Source: Miscanthus floridulus
Lineage: Eukaryota; Streptophyta; Magnoliopsida; Poales; Poaceae
NCBI RefSeq assembly: GCF_019320115.1
Contig: NC_089595.1
Coordinates: 108,268,158 to 108,332,157, forward strand
Direction of reading: 5' to 3'
DNA length: 64,000 nt
In this document: piece by piece, positions 35,887 to 48,542 of the stretch
Layout: every line of letters starts with the position of its first letter
How positions within the stretch are numbered: the stretch's first letter is position 1
Program-made: the position numbers and the translations under genes
Notes under the pieces: generated by a model
What the model was told of the DNA's origin: nothing
Databases searched by the model: none
Seen by the model: the letters and a program-made list of their open reading frames with translations, nothing else

Positions 35887-37343
35887 CTAATCTGACAAGA
35901 GGATGAACTACCGCTGATGAAGATCAACTGTCAAACTAACACTCTCAAGGCTTGGCCTCGATCCTTACTCACGAGCTTGGCTCCGAGTTGACTGCCAACT
36001 GCCACAAGAACCTCAACGGCACCGACTCGCTGCACGATAGAATAGATGGATATATGAATAAATACAATATATCTAATAGATGCGAAAGACCTAGGAAGCA
36101 AGCAATGTAGGTGCAAAATTGAGACGATGGGCAAGCTACCTGACGATCAGCGATCCGGGAAAAGAAAAGACATCACGCGGGGGAACCTTAGAACCGACTA
36201 GGGTAGATCGAAAGCCCTGAATGTGATTGGAAATCAGTGCATTGCAATTGATCTAGCTCACAGGCAAAACAAATTTGGAGCAAAGGTCTGGCCTTACCAA
36301 CGATGGAGGAGGTAGGGCTAGGGCACTGGAAACGGCCTTGAGTGGCGCTTGGTGCCTGAGAGCCGACGGTGGCACACGTGGGCGACGATGGCATGGCGAA
36401 GTGCTCGACTACGGGCTTGGCTGCGGCGACGTGGTGGCGAGCGAGGCTAGCGGATGCGATGGCACGAGGGGTTCGGCATGGGGCTGCGGTGGCGCAGCGA
36501 GCTACGACGGCGTTGGCACGGGAGAGCTGCGGCGGCGACGAAGGCACAAGCAGAGGCTAGGTCATGGCGGAATAGGTTAGCAAGGGGTACGGCAGATGCG
36601 ACTAAATAGATCCCCCCAACGCGACAGATAAGGAAACAGAGAAAGAGTCCTGATGCCGCGTGAAACCCACTGACCGGACGCTCCGGTGGTAGCGACCGGA
36701 CACTACCACCCAGCGTCCGGTCGATTCCAGAGAGGTCCAATACCTCTGGAATCGCGACCGGACGCGTCCGGTGGTCCATGACCGGACGCAGGCAAGGTCC
36801 AGTCAGTACAGCCTGTTTCTTCACCAAACGACCGGACGTTGTATCCCTTCCTGACCGAACGCACAAACGCAGCGTCCGGTCACTCCTTCTGCAGTAGTTC
36901 ACCTCCTGTGAATTGACCGAACGCTGGACAACAGCGTCCGGTGCAGCGTCCGGTGCACCTTTTTCAGCAAATCTTTAAAGTTTCTTCGCTCTGCCTGTTC
37001 TCAATCAAGTCCCAACTTGAATAAGATCCAAATAAACACCAATTGGGACTGATGTGAGTGACCTCTCTCAAACCCTCATATTTTTCAAAATATTTTGCCT
37101 TAGGCTATAATTCTTTTTAAGAAAATAGGCAATAAGAGAGCAAATAGAACAAAACGACAAGACAACATCCATGCATATGGAATACTTTGTAAGTAAATCT
37201 AGTTGCTTATCAAGTTTGATCCAAGGTCAAGCTTCTTCACATGCTTTTCGGAGGTTATCTTAACCATGTTAGACAAACCCTATATGCATTGCCAAAAATT
37301 AAACATGTTGCATATTACAATGAATGCAAGGGACAACACAAGC
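35887..37343 (-). promoter_or_regulatory. Region between pol and the env-like ORF with a CCGGACGC motif cluster
   Basis: No ORF on the sense strand belongs here. Between about 36665 and 36960 there are about a dozen CCGGACGC or GCGTCCGGT motifs in both orientations, the same type of cluster seen in U3 of this element's LTRs. It lies 0.8-1.1 kb upstream of the env-like ATG in sense orientation. A role as internal promoter or enhancer is inferred. Confidence 0.5.
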
Positions 37344-40300
37344 TTAATTTTTAGAGAAGTTGCTAAAGTCAAGTACATTGAGCTCATTCCGCAATCTACA
37401 AAATGTAGCCTCATCTAGTGGTTTAGTGAAGATATCCACTAATTGATCTTTGGTTCTTACACCTTCTAGTGATATATCATTTTTAGCAACATGATCTCTT
37501 AGAAAGTGATGGTGGATATCTATGTGCTTGGTGCGAGAGTGTTGAATCAGATTATTAGCAAGTTTTACCGTACTTTCATTGTCACACAAAAGAGGTACCT
37601 TTTCTAGAACTACACCATAGTCTAGCAAAGTTTGTTTCATATATAAAATTTGTGCACAACAAGCACCCGCGGCAATGTATTCCGCTTCGGCGGTGGACAA
37701 AGCCACACTATTTTGTTTCTTGGAGGACCAAGACACAAGTGATCTACCAAGCAAATGGCACCCTCCGAATGTGCTCTTTCTATCAACTTTGCATCCGGCG
37801 TAATCCGAATCGGAATAGCCAATTAACTCAAATAAAGCTCCTTTGGGATACCAAAGGCCAATGTTTGGTGTGTGCTTAAGATACCTAAGGATTCTTTTTA
37901 CGGCAATTAAATGTGTTTCCTTAGGACTAGCTTGAAATCTAGCACACATACACACACTAAACATGATGTTGGGCCTAGATGCGGTTAAATATAACAAGCT
38001 ACCAATCATAGAATAGTAGAGAGTTTAATCAACCGGGTTACCTCCCTCATCTAGGTCGAGATGTCCATTGATAGGCATTGGTGTCTTGATTGACTTACAT
38101 TCATCCATCTTGAATCTCTTGAGAAGATCTTTTGTGTATTTCTCTTGAGAGATGAAGATGCCTTCTTTCATTTGCTTGACTTGAAAACCAAGAAAGAATG
38201 TAAGCTCACCAATCATTGACATCTCGAACTCCTTCGACATCAATTCACCAAATTCTTTGCATGAGTCTTCATTTGATGATCCAAAGATGATATCATCAAC
38301 ATATACTTGACAAATGAAGATATGCCCATCAAGCTTCTTGGTGAATAGTATGGTGTCGACCTTCCCAATGGTGAAGCCCTTCTCAATGAGGAAGTCCCGA
38401 AGGCGCTCATACCAAGCTCTTAGGGCTTGCTTAAGCCCATATAGTGCCTTAGACAACCTATAAACATGATTAGGATATCTAGGGTCTTCATACCCGGGAG
38501 GTTGATCAACATAGACTAGTTCATTAATAAAGCCATTTAAAAAAGCACTTTTCACATCCATTTGATATAGTTTCATTTCATGATGTGATGCATATGCAAG
38601 AAGGATACGGATGGCTTCTAATCTTGCAACCGGTGCAAAGGTCTCTCCAAAATCCAAACCTTCAACTTGAGAGAACCCCTTTGCAACTAGTCTTGCCTTG
38701 TTCCTCACAACAACACCTTGATCATCTTGCTTGTTGCGGAACACCCACTTTGTTCCAATGACTCTTGCACCTTTTGGTCGCTCTTCAAGAGTCCAAACTT
38801 CATTGCGAGTGAAGTTGTTCAACTCTTTATGCATGGCATTGATCCAATCCGGATCTTTAAGAGCTTCTTCTACCTTGGTAGGCTCATAACAAGAGACAAA
38901 AGAGTGGTAAGCAATAAACGAAGCAAGTTTTTGAGATCGAGTCATTACACCCTTTGATGGACTCCCTATGATGAGATCTTGTGGATGATCTTGTAGGAGA
39001 GGTGTATTTCTTCTATTGACCACTTGAGGAGGAGGTTGTGGAGCATCAATATCTTGTGCTTGTACCACCATTTGCTCATGGGAGATATGAGTATCTTCAT
39101 TTTCTACTCTCCCATCTTTTTTCACCATCTTGTGGCACACTTGATGAAGAAGGTTGGTTAATGACTTATACATCATCTTCATCATCTTTTGGCTTGATGT
39201 CTCCCACCGGAATATTCTTCATAGCCTCCCTCAATGGTTCATCACCTACATCATCAAGATTCTCATGTGCTCCTTGGGAGCCATTAAATTCATCAAATTC
39301 CACATCATATGTTTCTTCAACCAAGCCGGTGGCATGATTAAATACTCTATATGCTTTGGACTTCAATGAGTAACCAACAAGAAAACCTATATCACAACGT
39401 CTTTGAAACTTCCCTAGGTGTTGCCGCTTCTTGTAGATGTAGCATTTGCAACCAAACACCCTAAAGAATGAGACATCCGGCTTCTTTCCATTGAGCAACT
39501 CATAAGGTGTCTTGCCAAGGAACTTTTGAAGGAATATGCGGTTGGATGCATAACATGCGGTGTTGATTGCTTCCGCCCATAGAACTTCGGGGGTGTTGTA
39601 CTCATCTAGCATTGTCCTTGCAAGAGTGATCAAAGTTCGGTTCTTCCTCTCAACTACACCATTTTGTTGAGGAGTATAAGTTGCGGAGACTTCATGTTTG
39701 ATTCTAACTTCATCACAATAGGCTTCAATGTTTGTGTTGTCAAATTCTTTCCCATTGTCACTTCTAATCTTCTTGAGCTTCACTTCAAATTCATTTTGAG
39801 CTCTCTTGGCAAACTTCTTAAAGCAAGATGCAACTTCGGATTTGTCATGAAGGAAGAACACCCATGTATACCTTGAATAGTCATCCACAATCACAAGACA
39901 ATAGAGATTCCCTCCCAAACTCTTGTATGTTGTTGGTCCAAATAAATCCATGTGTAGGAGTTCTAGCACTCTTGTGGTTGACATAAAAGCTTTGGTTGGA
40001 TGAGTGTTTGCAACTTGCTTGCCGGCTTGACATGCACTACAAAGCTTGTCCTTCTCAAACTTCACATCCTTCAACCCTCTCACCAAATCATTCTTCATAA
40101 GCTTCTTGAGTGAGCTCATCCCAACATGAGCAAGTCTTCTATACCATAGCCACCCAAGTGTTGTTTTGGTGAATAGGCAAGTCTTCAAATTTGCATCTTC
40201 GGAGGTGAAGTCAACTAGATATAAGTTGTTGTATCTAAATCCATTGAATATCACTTGATTGTCATCTATCTTGGATACAACAACCTCCTTCTCGGTGAAC

Positions 40301-40572
40301 AAGCATTGAAAGCCAAGATCACACAATTGCCCAACGGATAGAAAGTTGAAGCTCAATGAAGCAACATAGAGCACATTGGAGATGGAATGATCATTTGATA
40401 TTGCCACTTTGCCCAATCCTTTAACCTTGCCCTTTGAATTATCTCCAAATGTTATTTTCTCTTGTCCATCTACCTCTTCATCTAGTGAGGTGAACATACG
40501 AGGATCACCGGTCATATGTTGAGTGCAACCACTATCAATAACCCAATGACTTCCACCGGTCTTGTAGTTCAC
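37344..40572 (-). pseudogene. Element E pol (protease, integrase, RT, RNase H), broken by stops
   Basis: Three adjacent minus-strand pieces. 40572-39166 has the protease (WVIDSGCTQHMTGD) and integrase (HVGMSSLKKLMKND with CSACQAGK zinc finger; catalytic D in LHMDLFGPT, D in RSDNGKEFD, E in GVVERKNRT). 39185-38025 has RT ([30 protein letters not shown], catalytic YVDDIIFGS). 38009-37344 has RNase H (YSDSDYAGC, STAEAEYIAAG, RTKHIDIHHHFLRDH). Integrase before RT proves Copia. Breaks: a TAA near 39166 with a frame change before RT, and TAA at 38025 where the family has Gln. Three stops also separate gag from protease (40606, 40588, 40575). Confidence 0.92.
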
Positions 40573-40608
40573 CTACACATAAGAGATTCAAGCTTTAGGA
40601 ATCCAAAC

Positions 40609-42990
40609 TTATTGAGGGCCCTTCACCTTCTCAACAAGTGACTTAGCCACACAAATCTTCTTAGGCCTACTCTTGTTAGGGGGTCCTAAGAACATGACTT
40701 TCATCTTTCCTCTAAAATCTTTTCTAAGCATGCAGTGAGCATTAAAAGCAAAGGGTCTAGCATGCTTGGGCAAGGGTTGTGGCGGTGGAGTTTGACACTC
40801 ATGAGCAAAGTGGCCTTCTTGTCCACACTCAAAACATCTCTTTGGCTTTGGCTTTGGCTTTGATTGTTGTTGTTGAGCTTGAGCCTTCTTCTTCTCTACA
40901 CTTGCCACATATCCAATACCACTTCTATCCATCTTCATGATGGTGTTCATAAGTAGCTCACTTTGAAGGTGCTTGCCTCTAGCAAACTTGCTCAACCCAA
41001 TCTTGAGATGCTCTTTCTCCAACTTAAGCTTCTTATTTTCTTCCTTTAGAGCCTCATCTTTCTTCTCTTCCTTGAGCTTCTTGTTTTCTTCTTTGAGCTT
41101 CTCATTCTCAAGGATCAACTCTTTGTCATGATCAAGAGTTTCTAGCACAATGATGTTGTGGTTTTTCATCTCTTCAAGATCTTTCATGAGCTTCTCATTA
41201 TTACTCTTGAGGTTGACATACTCATCATAGTCATTGCACTCAACCACTTGCTTGCCTTTGCTACTAGATCCTTGCTCAATGCTCTCATCAATTAAGTCAT
41301 CACATGAGGTAGCTATATCAATCTTGACAATATGGTTAGTAGCATCATGTGGCTCATTTGGTAAAAATTCTTGAGCAATAACAAGCGTATCATGATTGAT
41401 CTTAAGAGTAGTGTATTCATCTTTTAGCTTGTTGTGGCTAGTGATGAGCTCATTGTGCACCCACTCAAGTTTATCATGTTTATCTTTAAGCTCTTTCTTA
41501 GAAGATTTGAGCTCCTTGAGTTTGGATGATATAGCATCATTAGTTTCTCTAAGCTCATCATTAGCCTTTTCCAATGTATCACATTTTGCTAAAAGTGAGT
41601 CATTTTTAGCATCAAGCTTTTCATTTGTAGCTCTACTCTTTCTAATGATCTTAGTGTATTTTCTTAGTATTTTGACAAGATCATCATATGTAGGTGAATC
41701 ATCATCATCGCTATCACTATCATCATCACTAGCTTGCTCATCATCACTACTATCATCATTCTTAGTTACCTTGCGTTCACCCTTGGCCATAAGGCATAGG
41801 TGTGTAGAGGATGATGGCAATGGTGACGGTGAAGATGCAAGATCAATAGCAATGGCGGCCACCTTCTCATTGTCACTATCATCATCGGATGATCCACTTG
41901 ATGAATCAATGTCCGTGAGCCAATCACCGACAATGTAGGCCTTTTCACCCTTCTTCTTCTTGTAGAAGTCCCTCTTTTTGCCATCTCTCTTCTTGTATGG
42001 CTTGTTCTTTTTCTTCTCATCTTCATCTTCATTGCTTGAGTCATCTTTCTTGCCCTTGTTCTTGTTCTTGAACTTGTCTTTCTTGGGCTTTGTGCATTGA
42101 TGAGCTAGATGGCCAAGTTCACCACAATTGTAGCAATCCATCTCAGAGATTGGCTTTCTTCTTGAGCTAGTGAAGAACTTCTTCTTCTTGCCATCAAACT
42201 TGATGCCACTCTTGTTTAGCTTCTTTAGCATCTTGGCGGTCTTCTTCACCATGAGAGCAAGACTTTCTTCATCATCTTCTTCATCACTTGAGCTCTCATA
42301 CTCAAGTCTTGCTTTGCCCTTATCTTGGCTAGCTTTGAATGCTAAGTCCTTCTCTTTCTTCTTTGTAGAGGACGAGCCATCTTGTGGCGTGATGTGCATA
42401 TACATCTCATGAGCATTGATCTTTCATAAGATTTGTGTCGGTGTAGCGGCGGAAAGATCACCTTGATGTAGCACGGTCACAATGTGCCCATATTTGTCAA
42501 TAGGGAGGACACTCAAGATCTTTCTCACAACGTCGGATGGTGACATTTGAGTAAGTCCAAGCCCATTGACTTCCTCTACAAGAACATTTAAACGAGAATA
42601 CATTTCATTAGCACTTTCTTTGGGAAGCATCTTAAAAGAATTTAGCTTTTTAATCACAAGATGATAGCGTTCCTCACGCTCACTCTTGGTTCCCTCATGG
42701 AGCGCACAAACGTCTGACCATAGTGCATGGGCGTCTTTGTGGTTCCTTACACGGTTAAACACATCTTTGCAGAGGCCTCTAAAGATGGTGTTTCGAGCCT
42801 TTGCATTCCATTTTTCATAGTTAACCTCATCGCCTTGTAGGTTAGTAGCATCCCGAGGTTTTGGGAAGCCTTGAGAGGTGGCTCTAAGAATACCAACGTC
42901 TAGAGCTTCTAAGTACGTCTTCATGTGGATTTTCCAATATGGAAAGTCATCTCCCTCAAAGATAGGAGGAGGTCCATCCCCGTGAGACAT
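40609..42990 (-). pseudogene. Element E gag (two zinc knuckles, long coiled coil), one internal stop
   Basis: The N-terminal 188 codons (42990-42424) form the Copia gag core: FPYWKIHMKTYLEALDVGI, ARNTIFRGLCKDVFNRV, YHLVIKKLNSFKMLP. A TGA at 42424 (family usually Gly, GGA) splits it from a 598-codon open part. That part has a first knuckle CYNCGELGHLAHQC, Lys- and Asp-rich low-complexity tracts, about 250 residues of coiled coil, and a second knuckle CFECGQEGHFAHEC. A long coiled coil plus two knuckles is characteristic of Sirevirus gag. One base separates it from an uninterrupted frame of about 794 codons. Confidence 0.9.
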
Positions 42991-43028
42991 CTTGCTCTAA
43001 GCGATTAAGCTTAAAACGTGAGCACAAG

Positions 43029-43040
43029 GCTCCGATACCA
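43029..43040 (-). other. Primer-binding site of element E
   Basis: The minus strand reads TGGTATCGGAGC two bases inside the 5' LTR, one transition away from the initiator-methionine site in elements C and F. Confidence 0.8.
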
Positions 43041-43042
43041 AT

Positions 43043-44623
43043 TGAAAGGACCAAGATGCCCAAGAGGGGGGTGAATTAGGCTAATTCTAAATTTTCTTGC
43101 AATAATCAAATCCTACGGATAGCCCAATTAACCCCTTGTGCCTAGAAAAGTGTTTCTATTAAACTAACGCACAAAGGACTTGCAACCTATGTTCTAAACT
43201 TACTCTAGCATGACAATTCTATGAATGTAAAGACAAGTATTGAATTGCTCAAAGTAAATACTCAAAGTAAATGCTCAAAGTAAAGAGAGAGAGGAACGCG
43301 GCGATGTTTTGCCAAGGTATCAGAGAGTCGCCACTCCCCACTAGTCCTCGTTGGAGCACCCGCACAAGGGTGTAGCTCCCCCTTGATCCGCGCAAGGATC
43401 AAGTGCTCTCTATGGGTTGATTCTTCGACACTCCGTCGCGGCGAATCACCCAAAGCCGCTCACAACTTGAGTTGGGTCACCCACAAGCTCCGCCGGGTGA
43501 TCACCAAGCTCCCAATCACCACCAAGCCATCTAGGTGATGGCGATCACCAAGAGTAACAAGCACGAACTCTCACTTGACCACGCGAAGCCTAATGAGAAG
43601 ATGGATGCACACTTTGCTACTCTTGATTCACTAATGAGGCTACTCTCTTGGATTCTCAAATCTCAATCACCTCACTAGGACCTTGCTCTTCTTGGCACTC
43701 ACAAACGTGTTTCTCAGCTGTTGGAATGAGCAAAAGTAACTCCACACACGAGTGGAGCTTCTATTTATAAGGCAGCCTGAAAAACGAACCGTTATGAGCT
43801 TCTGTGGGGTGACCGGATGCTCCGGTCATGTTGACCGGACGCTCCGGTCAGTTCAACCCGCGAACCAGTAAAAATGAGTTGACCGAACGCTAGCAGGGTC
43901 CGGTCACCACTGACCGGACGCGTCCGGTCGCATGAAACCCTTACTGGAACCTTACTGTACTCGACTGGACGCTGAACCCCCAGGATCCGGTCAGTACTGA
44001 CCGGACGCGTTCGGTCACAGATTCCCTTCTCTGGAACCTTACTAGAGTCGACCGGACGCTGCCCCTTAGCGTCCAGTCACTTGACCCCTCCAGCGTCCGG
44101 TCGCACCGAACGCAGTCTGTTGATCAAATGAACTGACCGGACCCTGCGGCCAGCGTCCGGTCGCACCGGAGCCAGCGTCCGGTCAGCATTTGACCCTTCA
44201 TTCACTTTCAACTCTCGATCATATGTGAATAAAGTTTGTTCCAAAGGATCTTAGGCATTCATAGGAGCTACCTAGAGCTAGTTTTAACAAGTGTGCACCA
44301 CACCTAACTCACTAGACTCATCTAGGTCAAGCTACCCGTCCATACCCCTCTTAATAGTACGGCCAAAGGAAAAACAAAGTCCTAAACTACTCTAAGTGTC
44401 ACTCCAACTCCAATCGACACTTAGAACTAGACATCCTTAACCTTGTCGTCCATCCTTTGAAAACCGAAATGATTTCCATCGTAGGAGCATGACCACCTCG
44501 AATGCCCAATCGATCTCCATTACCATGACCAAACTTAATTGCTTCTGCAAAACACACATTAGTCATAGTAATAGTGTATTGACATTAATCACCGAAATCC
44601 AACTAGGGGCCTAGATGCTTTCA
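43043..44623 (-). repeat. 5' LTR of element E
   Basis: Same length and termini as the 3' copy. TATA-type TTATAAATA at 43762-43770 on the minus strand. CCGGACGC-type motif cluster at about 43808-44190. Confidence 0.93.
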
Positions 44624-44684
44624 GTTTCCCTGGTGTATTTGGCGATGTTGGTAGGGGTTGGAACTGCTATGGGAACGACACTTT
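44624..44684 (-). pseudogene. 61-bp sliver of element B gag between elements E and F
   Basis: Minus-strand sequence encoding VPTPTNIAKYTRET, which precedes the gag core in the 31367 piece and follows the 57819 piece. It includes one copy of each element's duplication (GTTTC at 44624-44628, ACTTT at 44680-44684). Confidence 0.85.
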
Positions 44685-47600
44685 TGTGGCAGAACCTCCT
44701 AAGAAATTGGGCCCACATGCACCTATCGTTGTCTTAACAGACCTCGGATAGCGTACAAGAGTTCCCAACAACTCAACAGGTCTGTCGGGTGTCCTAGGGA
44801 GACCCGAATCATCCACGATTCTCTTTTCAAACAGGATCCCAATCACAGTCATTGCAGATTACAACAGTTTATTCAAATATATACCAGAGTAAAAGATAGC
44901 GGAAGTCTTAAGATAACATAATTACAAACCAGTTGTTTTCAAACTTACAATACCATAAGTGTTATACAACCATAGTAGCGGGATAATATTACATTAACTT
45001 TATTTATCAAACAAACTAGTGCCTTGTCCAAAGGCCATTCATTACTCCTCATCATCATCGTTGACTTCAAACACTGACATGCAGCAGGGACCAAAACAAG
45101 CCTGCGCATGCGACTCACCTGCAACAAGGGTTAACAAACCCTGAGTACAAAGGTACTCAACAAGACTAACCCGACGTAACGGGGTGTAATACTTTAGAGA
45201 TGCAGGGATTTGGGGCAAGGTAAGGATGTAGCAAGATTCAAAAGTTCTTTGCCAAAAGCTTACTATCCTTCATTCTATTTTCAAGTTTACCACTAAGTTC
45301 TTTTAGTTCATTATCTCAACTAAATATACATTTCCCATATTCCATTCCTTCCCATTCCATTCTTTTTCTCATATTTTAGTAATTCACCAGTACTACATTG
45401 CTTCTGTAATGAATCGAGTCTCCATATCCGTGGAGCACCGGCAATTCGAATTGATTCAAGTCCCAGCTGGGGATTCCTTATCACACGACATATGTAGAAC
45501 TTAATCTTGCATATATCAACCTCGCTATCGGATCTTCCTATACTAAGCCGTCTCCACGCCACCCGAGAGTACAGCACACCTCAAATCCGGCCACATTCCA
45601 GCCACGAGGGTACACGCTACTCCCGCCATCTCTCCACTCCCAGTGCGCGGGCATTCGTCTTAGTATCGGATTAGCCGAAGTAGGCTTACCGGAGTATGTG
45701 ACCAGTACTACAAAGTGTCTCGTTCAGAAGATCCACAATGAGTGGCCTTTAAGCGACATAGTCGGTAACATTACCCAACATTCAAGATAAGTCACCCGGC
45801 TAGTCTCTAATTCATTCTACATTCTTTCTTTCTTTGGCCAGTATGCCATCTTTGATTGTATCAAAACTTTTGCTTTGAAAGCCTATCATAAAGCATACTA
45901 AGCACACTACGCCTTTATAAATGAAAACATCTTCAAGGATGGTAAACAATTATCAAGGTAGGTAATGCATCAAGTAGGTAACATTTGAATTAAACAACTT
46001 AATGCAATAAATAACATAGGTGATAACTTTTCAAAGTAAACAAGGTAAGGGCTTAATGCATAAACCGGGGCTTGCCTTCGTTGACGATTTCCGGTTCCGG
46101 ATTAGGACCACAATTATCAAATCCCGTGACAACCGGGGATTCTTCCAGAACTTGCTCAACTAGAATCGTTTCGTTCTCGGATTCTACACGAAATGATAAC
46201 ATATGCTTTAACATGATGATAATGTAAACATGATGCTTCCACAGTACATAAAATGTAAAAACACCCGCAAACGATTTGATTTCGCGGTACAGTTGTAAGC
46301 CAACAAAACCAACCCGTAACCCTATCATCAAGAACCACACATGAGACTTGACCTAATGGATCTTGGAACCCTACTAGTCACAAAACATGACCAAAACAAG
46401 ATCCATCACTAATCAACACTTAGGGTTTCGACGAGTTAACTTGTTAATGACCTTGGTTATCACATGAAATGTCATTAAGACTTACTAATCACAACATAGA
46501 TATTAGTTCAAAAACTAATTAAGGTACTAAGGATCATTATAAGTTAATGACCCAAGTCAACAATCAATTCTAAAATCAAACAAAATCTTAATTGATTAAA
46601 CATTGATTAAATGAATAATTAATTAAATACTTAAGTCTATATTAGGTACAAATTAAACTTTGTCCAATTAAGCTCAAATTTTTATGTAAGCTTCCTCATG
46701 ATAAATTAGTGTACCAAAATAAATTTCATAATTTTTGGAGTTATATAGTGACCTACAAAAATCATGGAAATTGCATTTTTCAATTAAAGGAGTGAATATT
46801 TGAACATTCAAAATTTAACTAAATTTCAAATTTCAAATTTTTAAATCATACTAGAACATGTACAGAAGCTACACAAAAATTTTCAGAATTTTTGAATGTG
46901 TAAATAAATTCCTACAAAATTGCCAAATCTCTGCACTATTCAAAATCAGAAAATCATCAAAACTCACTATTCTTCTTCCTCAGCATCACTGACAGCCTGA
47001 CCCCACGCGTCAGCGGCAGTGGGCAAGGCACGGCGGCACGGCCAGCTCCGGCCAGCAAAACGCGCCGGTGATGACTCTCCGACGCTACGGATTGCTCCTA
47101 CATGATCTTCTACTTCCTACGAATCGAACTCGGCTATCAGAACGGAATAAGGTACACCGGAGACACCTCCACACCGGGCATGGCGGGCGGAGCACGTCGG
47201 TGAACGGCGTAAACACGGTGATGGTACAGTAGGGACTGAAGCGAAGTGATAAACACGTTCAGGAGCTTACTGCGATCACGATGGCGGACTCGGTGCAGCC
47301 GGAGATGGTCTGGAGCAGCCTGGCCACGGTGAGGCAGTCGCGGCGGAGCTCCGACCGGTCACGGGGAAGATGGGTTACGCCGGGCGATTCCGGCCAACAC
47401 CAGCGACGTGAGTAAGTCGAGGAGGAGCGCAAGACCAATGCGATCACGTTGACGTAGCTGGGAACGACTGACGCGGCTCGACGAGACCAACGGCGAGCGG
47501 CGGAGCTATGCGGTGGCGGAGCAGAGCAGAGGGAAGAAATGGGAGCGACGGCGATGACGGTGGCTATTTATAGCCTGGAAGGAGGCGTACGGTGTCGCCA

Positions 47601-48373
47601 ACGCACGGGCGAACTCGCCACGGTGACAACGGCGTGTCACCGCGCGTGAAAGCGGCGAAGAAGGGCGGCGGCAAGCTGACTGCGTGTCGACGGCGGTGAG
47701 CAGTGAGGTGGAGATGAAATTTTGAAAAATTTACAAAACTGCCATTGCGTCCATTTCTCAAATTACTCTTAAATTTTCTAAAGAAGTTGAAAATCTCCAA
47801 AAATGAAAGTTGCACAACTTTTCAAGTACTACAACTTTGATTTAAGAAACATTTTCAAATTCTACCTCCATTTTGAATTTCACATTTGGGGTACATTTAA
47901 AGATTTGAATCATTTCAAAATTACTCCAAATTTTATATGTAAACTTGAAAAACTTTGAATACCAAAGTTGATCCTTATAAAATAATCTCCAACTTTGCTT
48001 TTTACCTCAACCCCAAATTCCTCATGGATTTTGAATTAGTAAAAAGGGGCAAAAAGGACTTTTAAAATTTGAATATGAATTCAAATTTGATTTGTCTTCC
48101 TTTTACTTAAATTTTGATTTTTGACCAGTAACATGGCCCATTAGGGTTATTTGAGTCAAAGGACATATGACCTCACATGATCACATGAAATTTAACCCTT
48201 GTGGTCATGATCTGTATTTAGGGTTTTTGAAACATATCACATGAAATAACAACATTATGAAATAAACCTTATTTAGTGAATACATTCAAAACTTTATACT
48301 AAATGAATGCTTTACAATGCACATGATGACATGTCAAATTTTAGTATTAGGTCAAAACACCAGAGGTGTTACA
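44685..48373 (-). repeat. 3' LTR of element F
   Basis: On the minus strand it runs TGTAACACC...GCCACA. TATAAATA lies at 47565-47572. Short ORFs inside are duplicated identically in the other LTR and are not genes. Confidence 0.97.
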
Positions 48374-48388
48374 ACCCTTCCCCCTTAA
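48374..48388 (-). promoter_or_regulatory. Polypurine tract of element F
   Basis: The minus strand reads TTAAGGGGGAAGGGT directly before the 3' LTR, the expected plus-strand primer. Confidence 0.85.
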
Positions 48389-48542
48389 AGAAATCTCGTC
48401 CCGAGATTTAAAACTTAAGGCTAAGTAATGGAAAAGGAAATGTGTCAAGCTAACACATCATAACTTTATTCAAAAAGCTAGCGAGGGGGTTTTTCATTCT
48501 GCTGACAACAAGACAAGTTACAATATAGACAAGGTATTGCAA

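Larger units (their letters stand above)
31368..44623 (-). mobile_element. Element E: Sirevirus-type Ty1/Copia retrotransposon, complete with decayed ORFs (TSD GTTTC)
   Basis: Two 1581-bp LTRs (31368-32948 and 43043-44623) flank a 10.1-kb interior. The duplication GTTTC is at 31363-31367 and 44624-44628. On the minus strand: primer-binding site, gag, protease-integrase-RT-RNase H (the Copia order), and a long 3' ORF. The polypurine tract next to the 3' LTR contains CACCAAAACGGGGGAAGAT, the conserved Sirevirus signature, and additional G5 tracts lie upstream. By eye about 53 LTR differences were counted, roughly 49 of them transitions (about 3.4%). Confidence 0.93.

Noticed and set aside
39038..39369. 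Plus-strand frames of 71-99 codons over the pol region of element E
   Set aside because: Antisense shadows of the Copia pol reading frame.
44945..47815. Several 60-95-codon minus-strand frames, repeated exactly at 54385-57255
   Set aside because: They lie wholly within the paired LTRs of element F; the repetition reflects LTR identity, not conserved genes.
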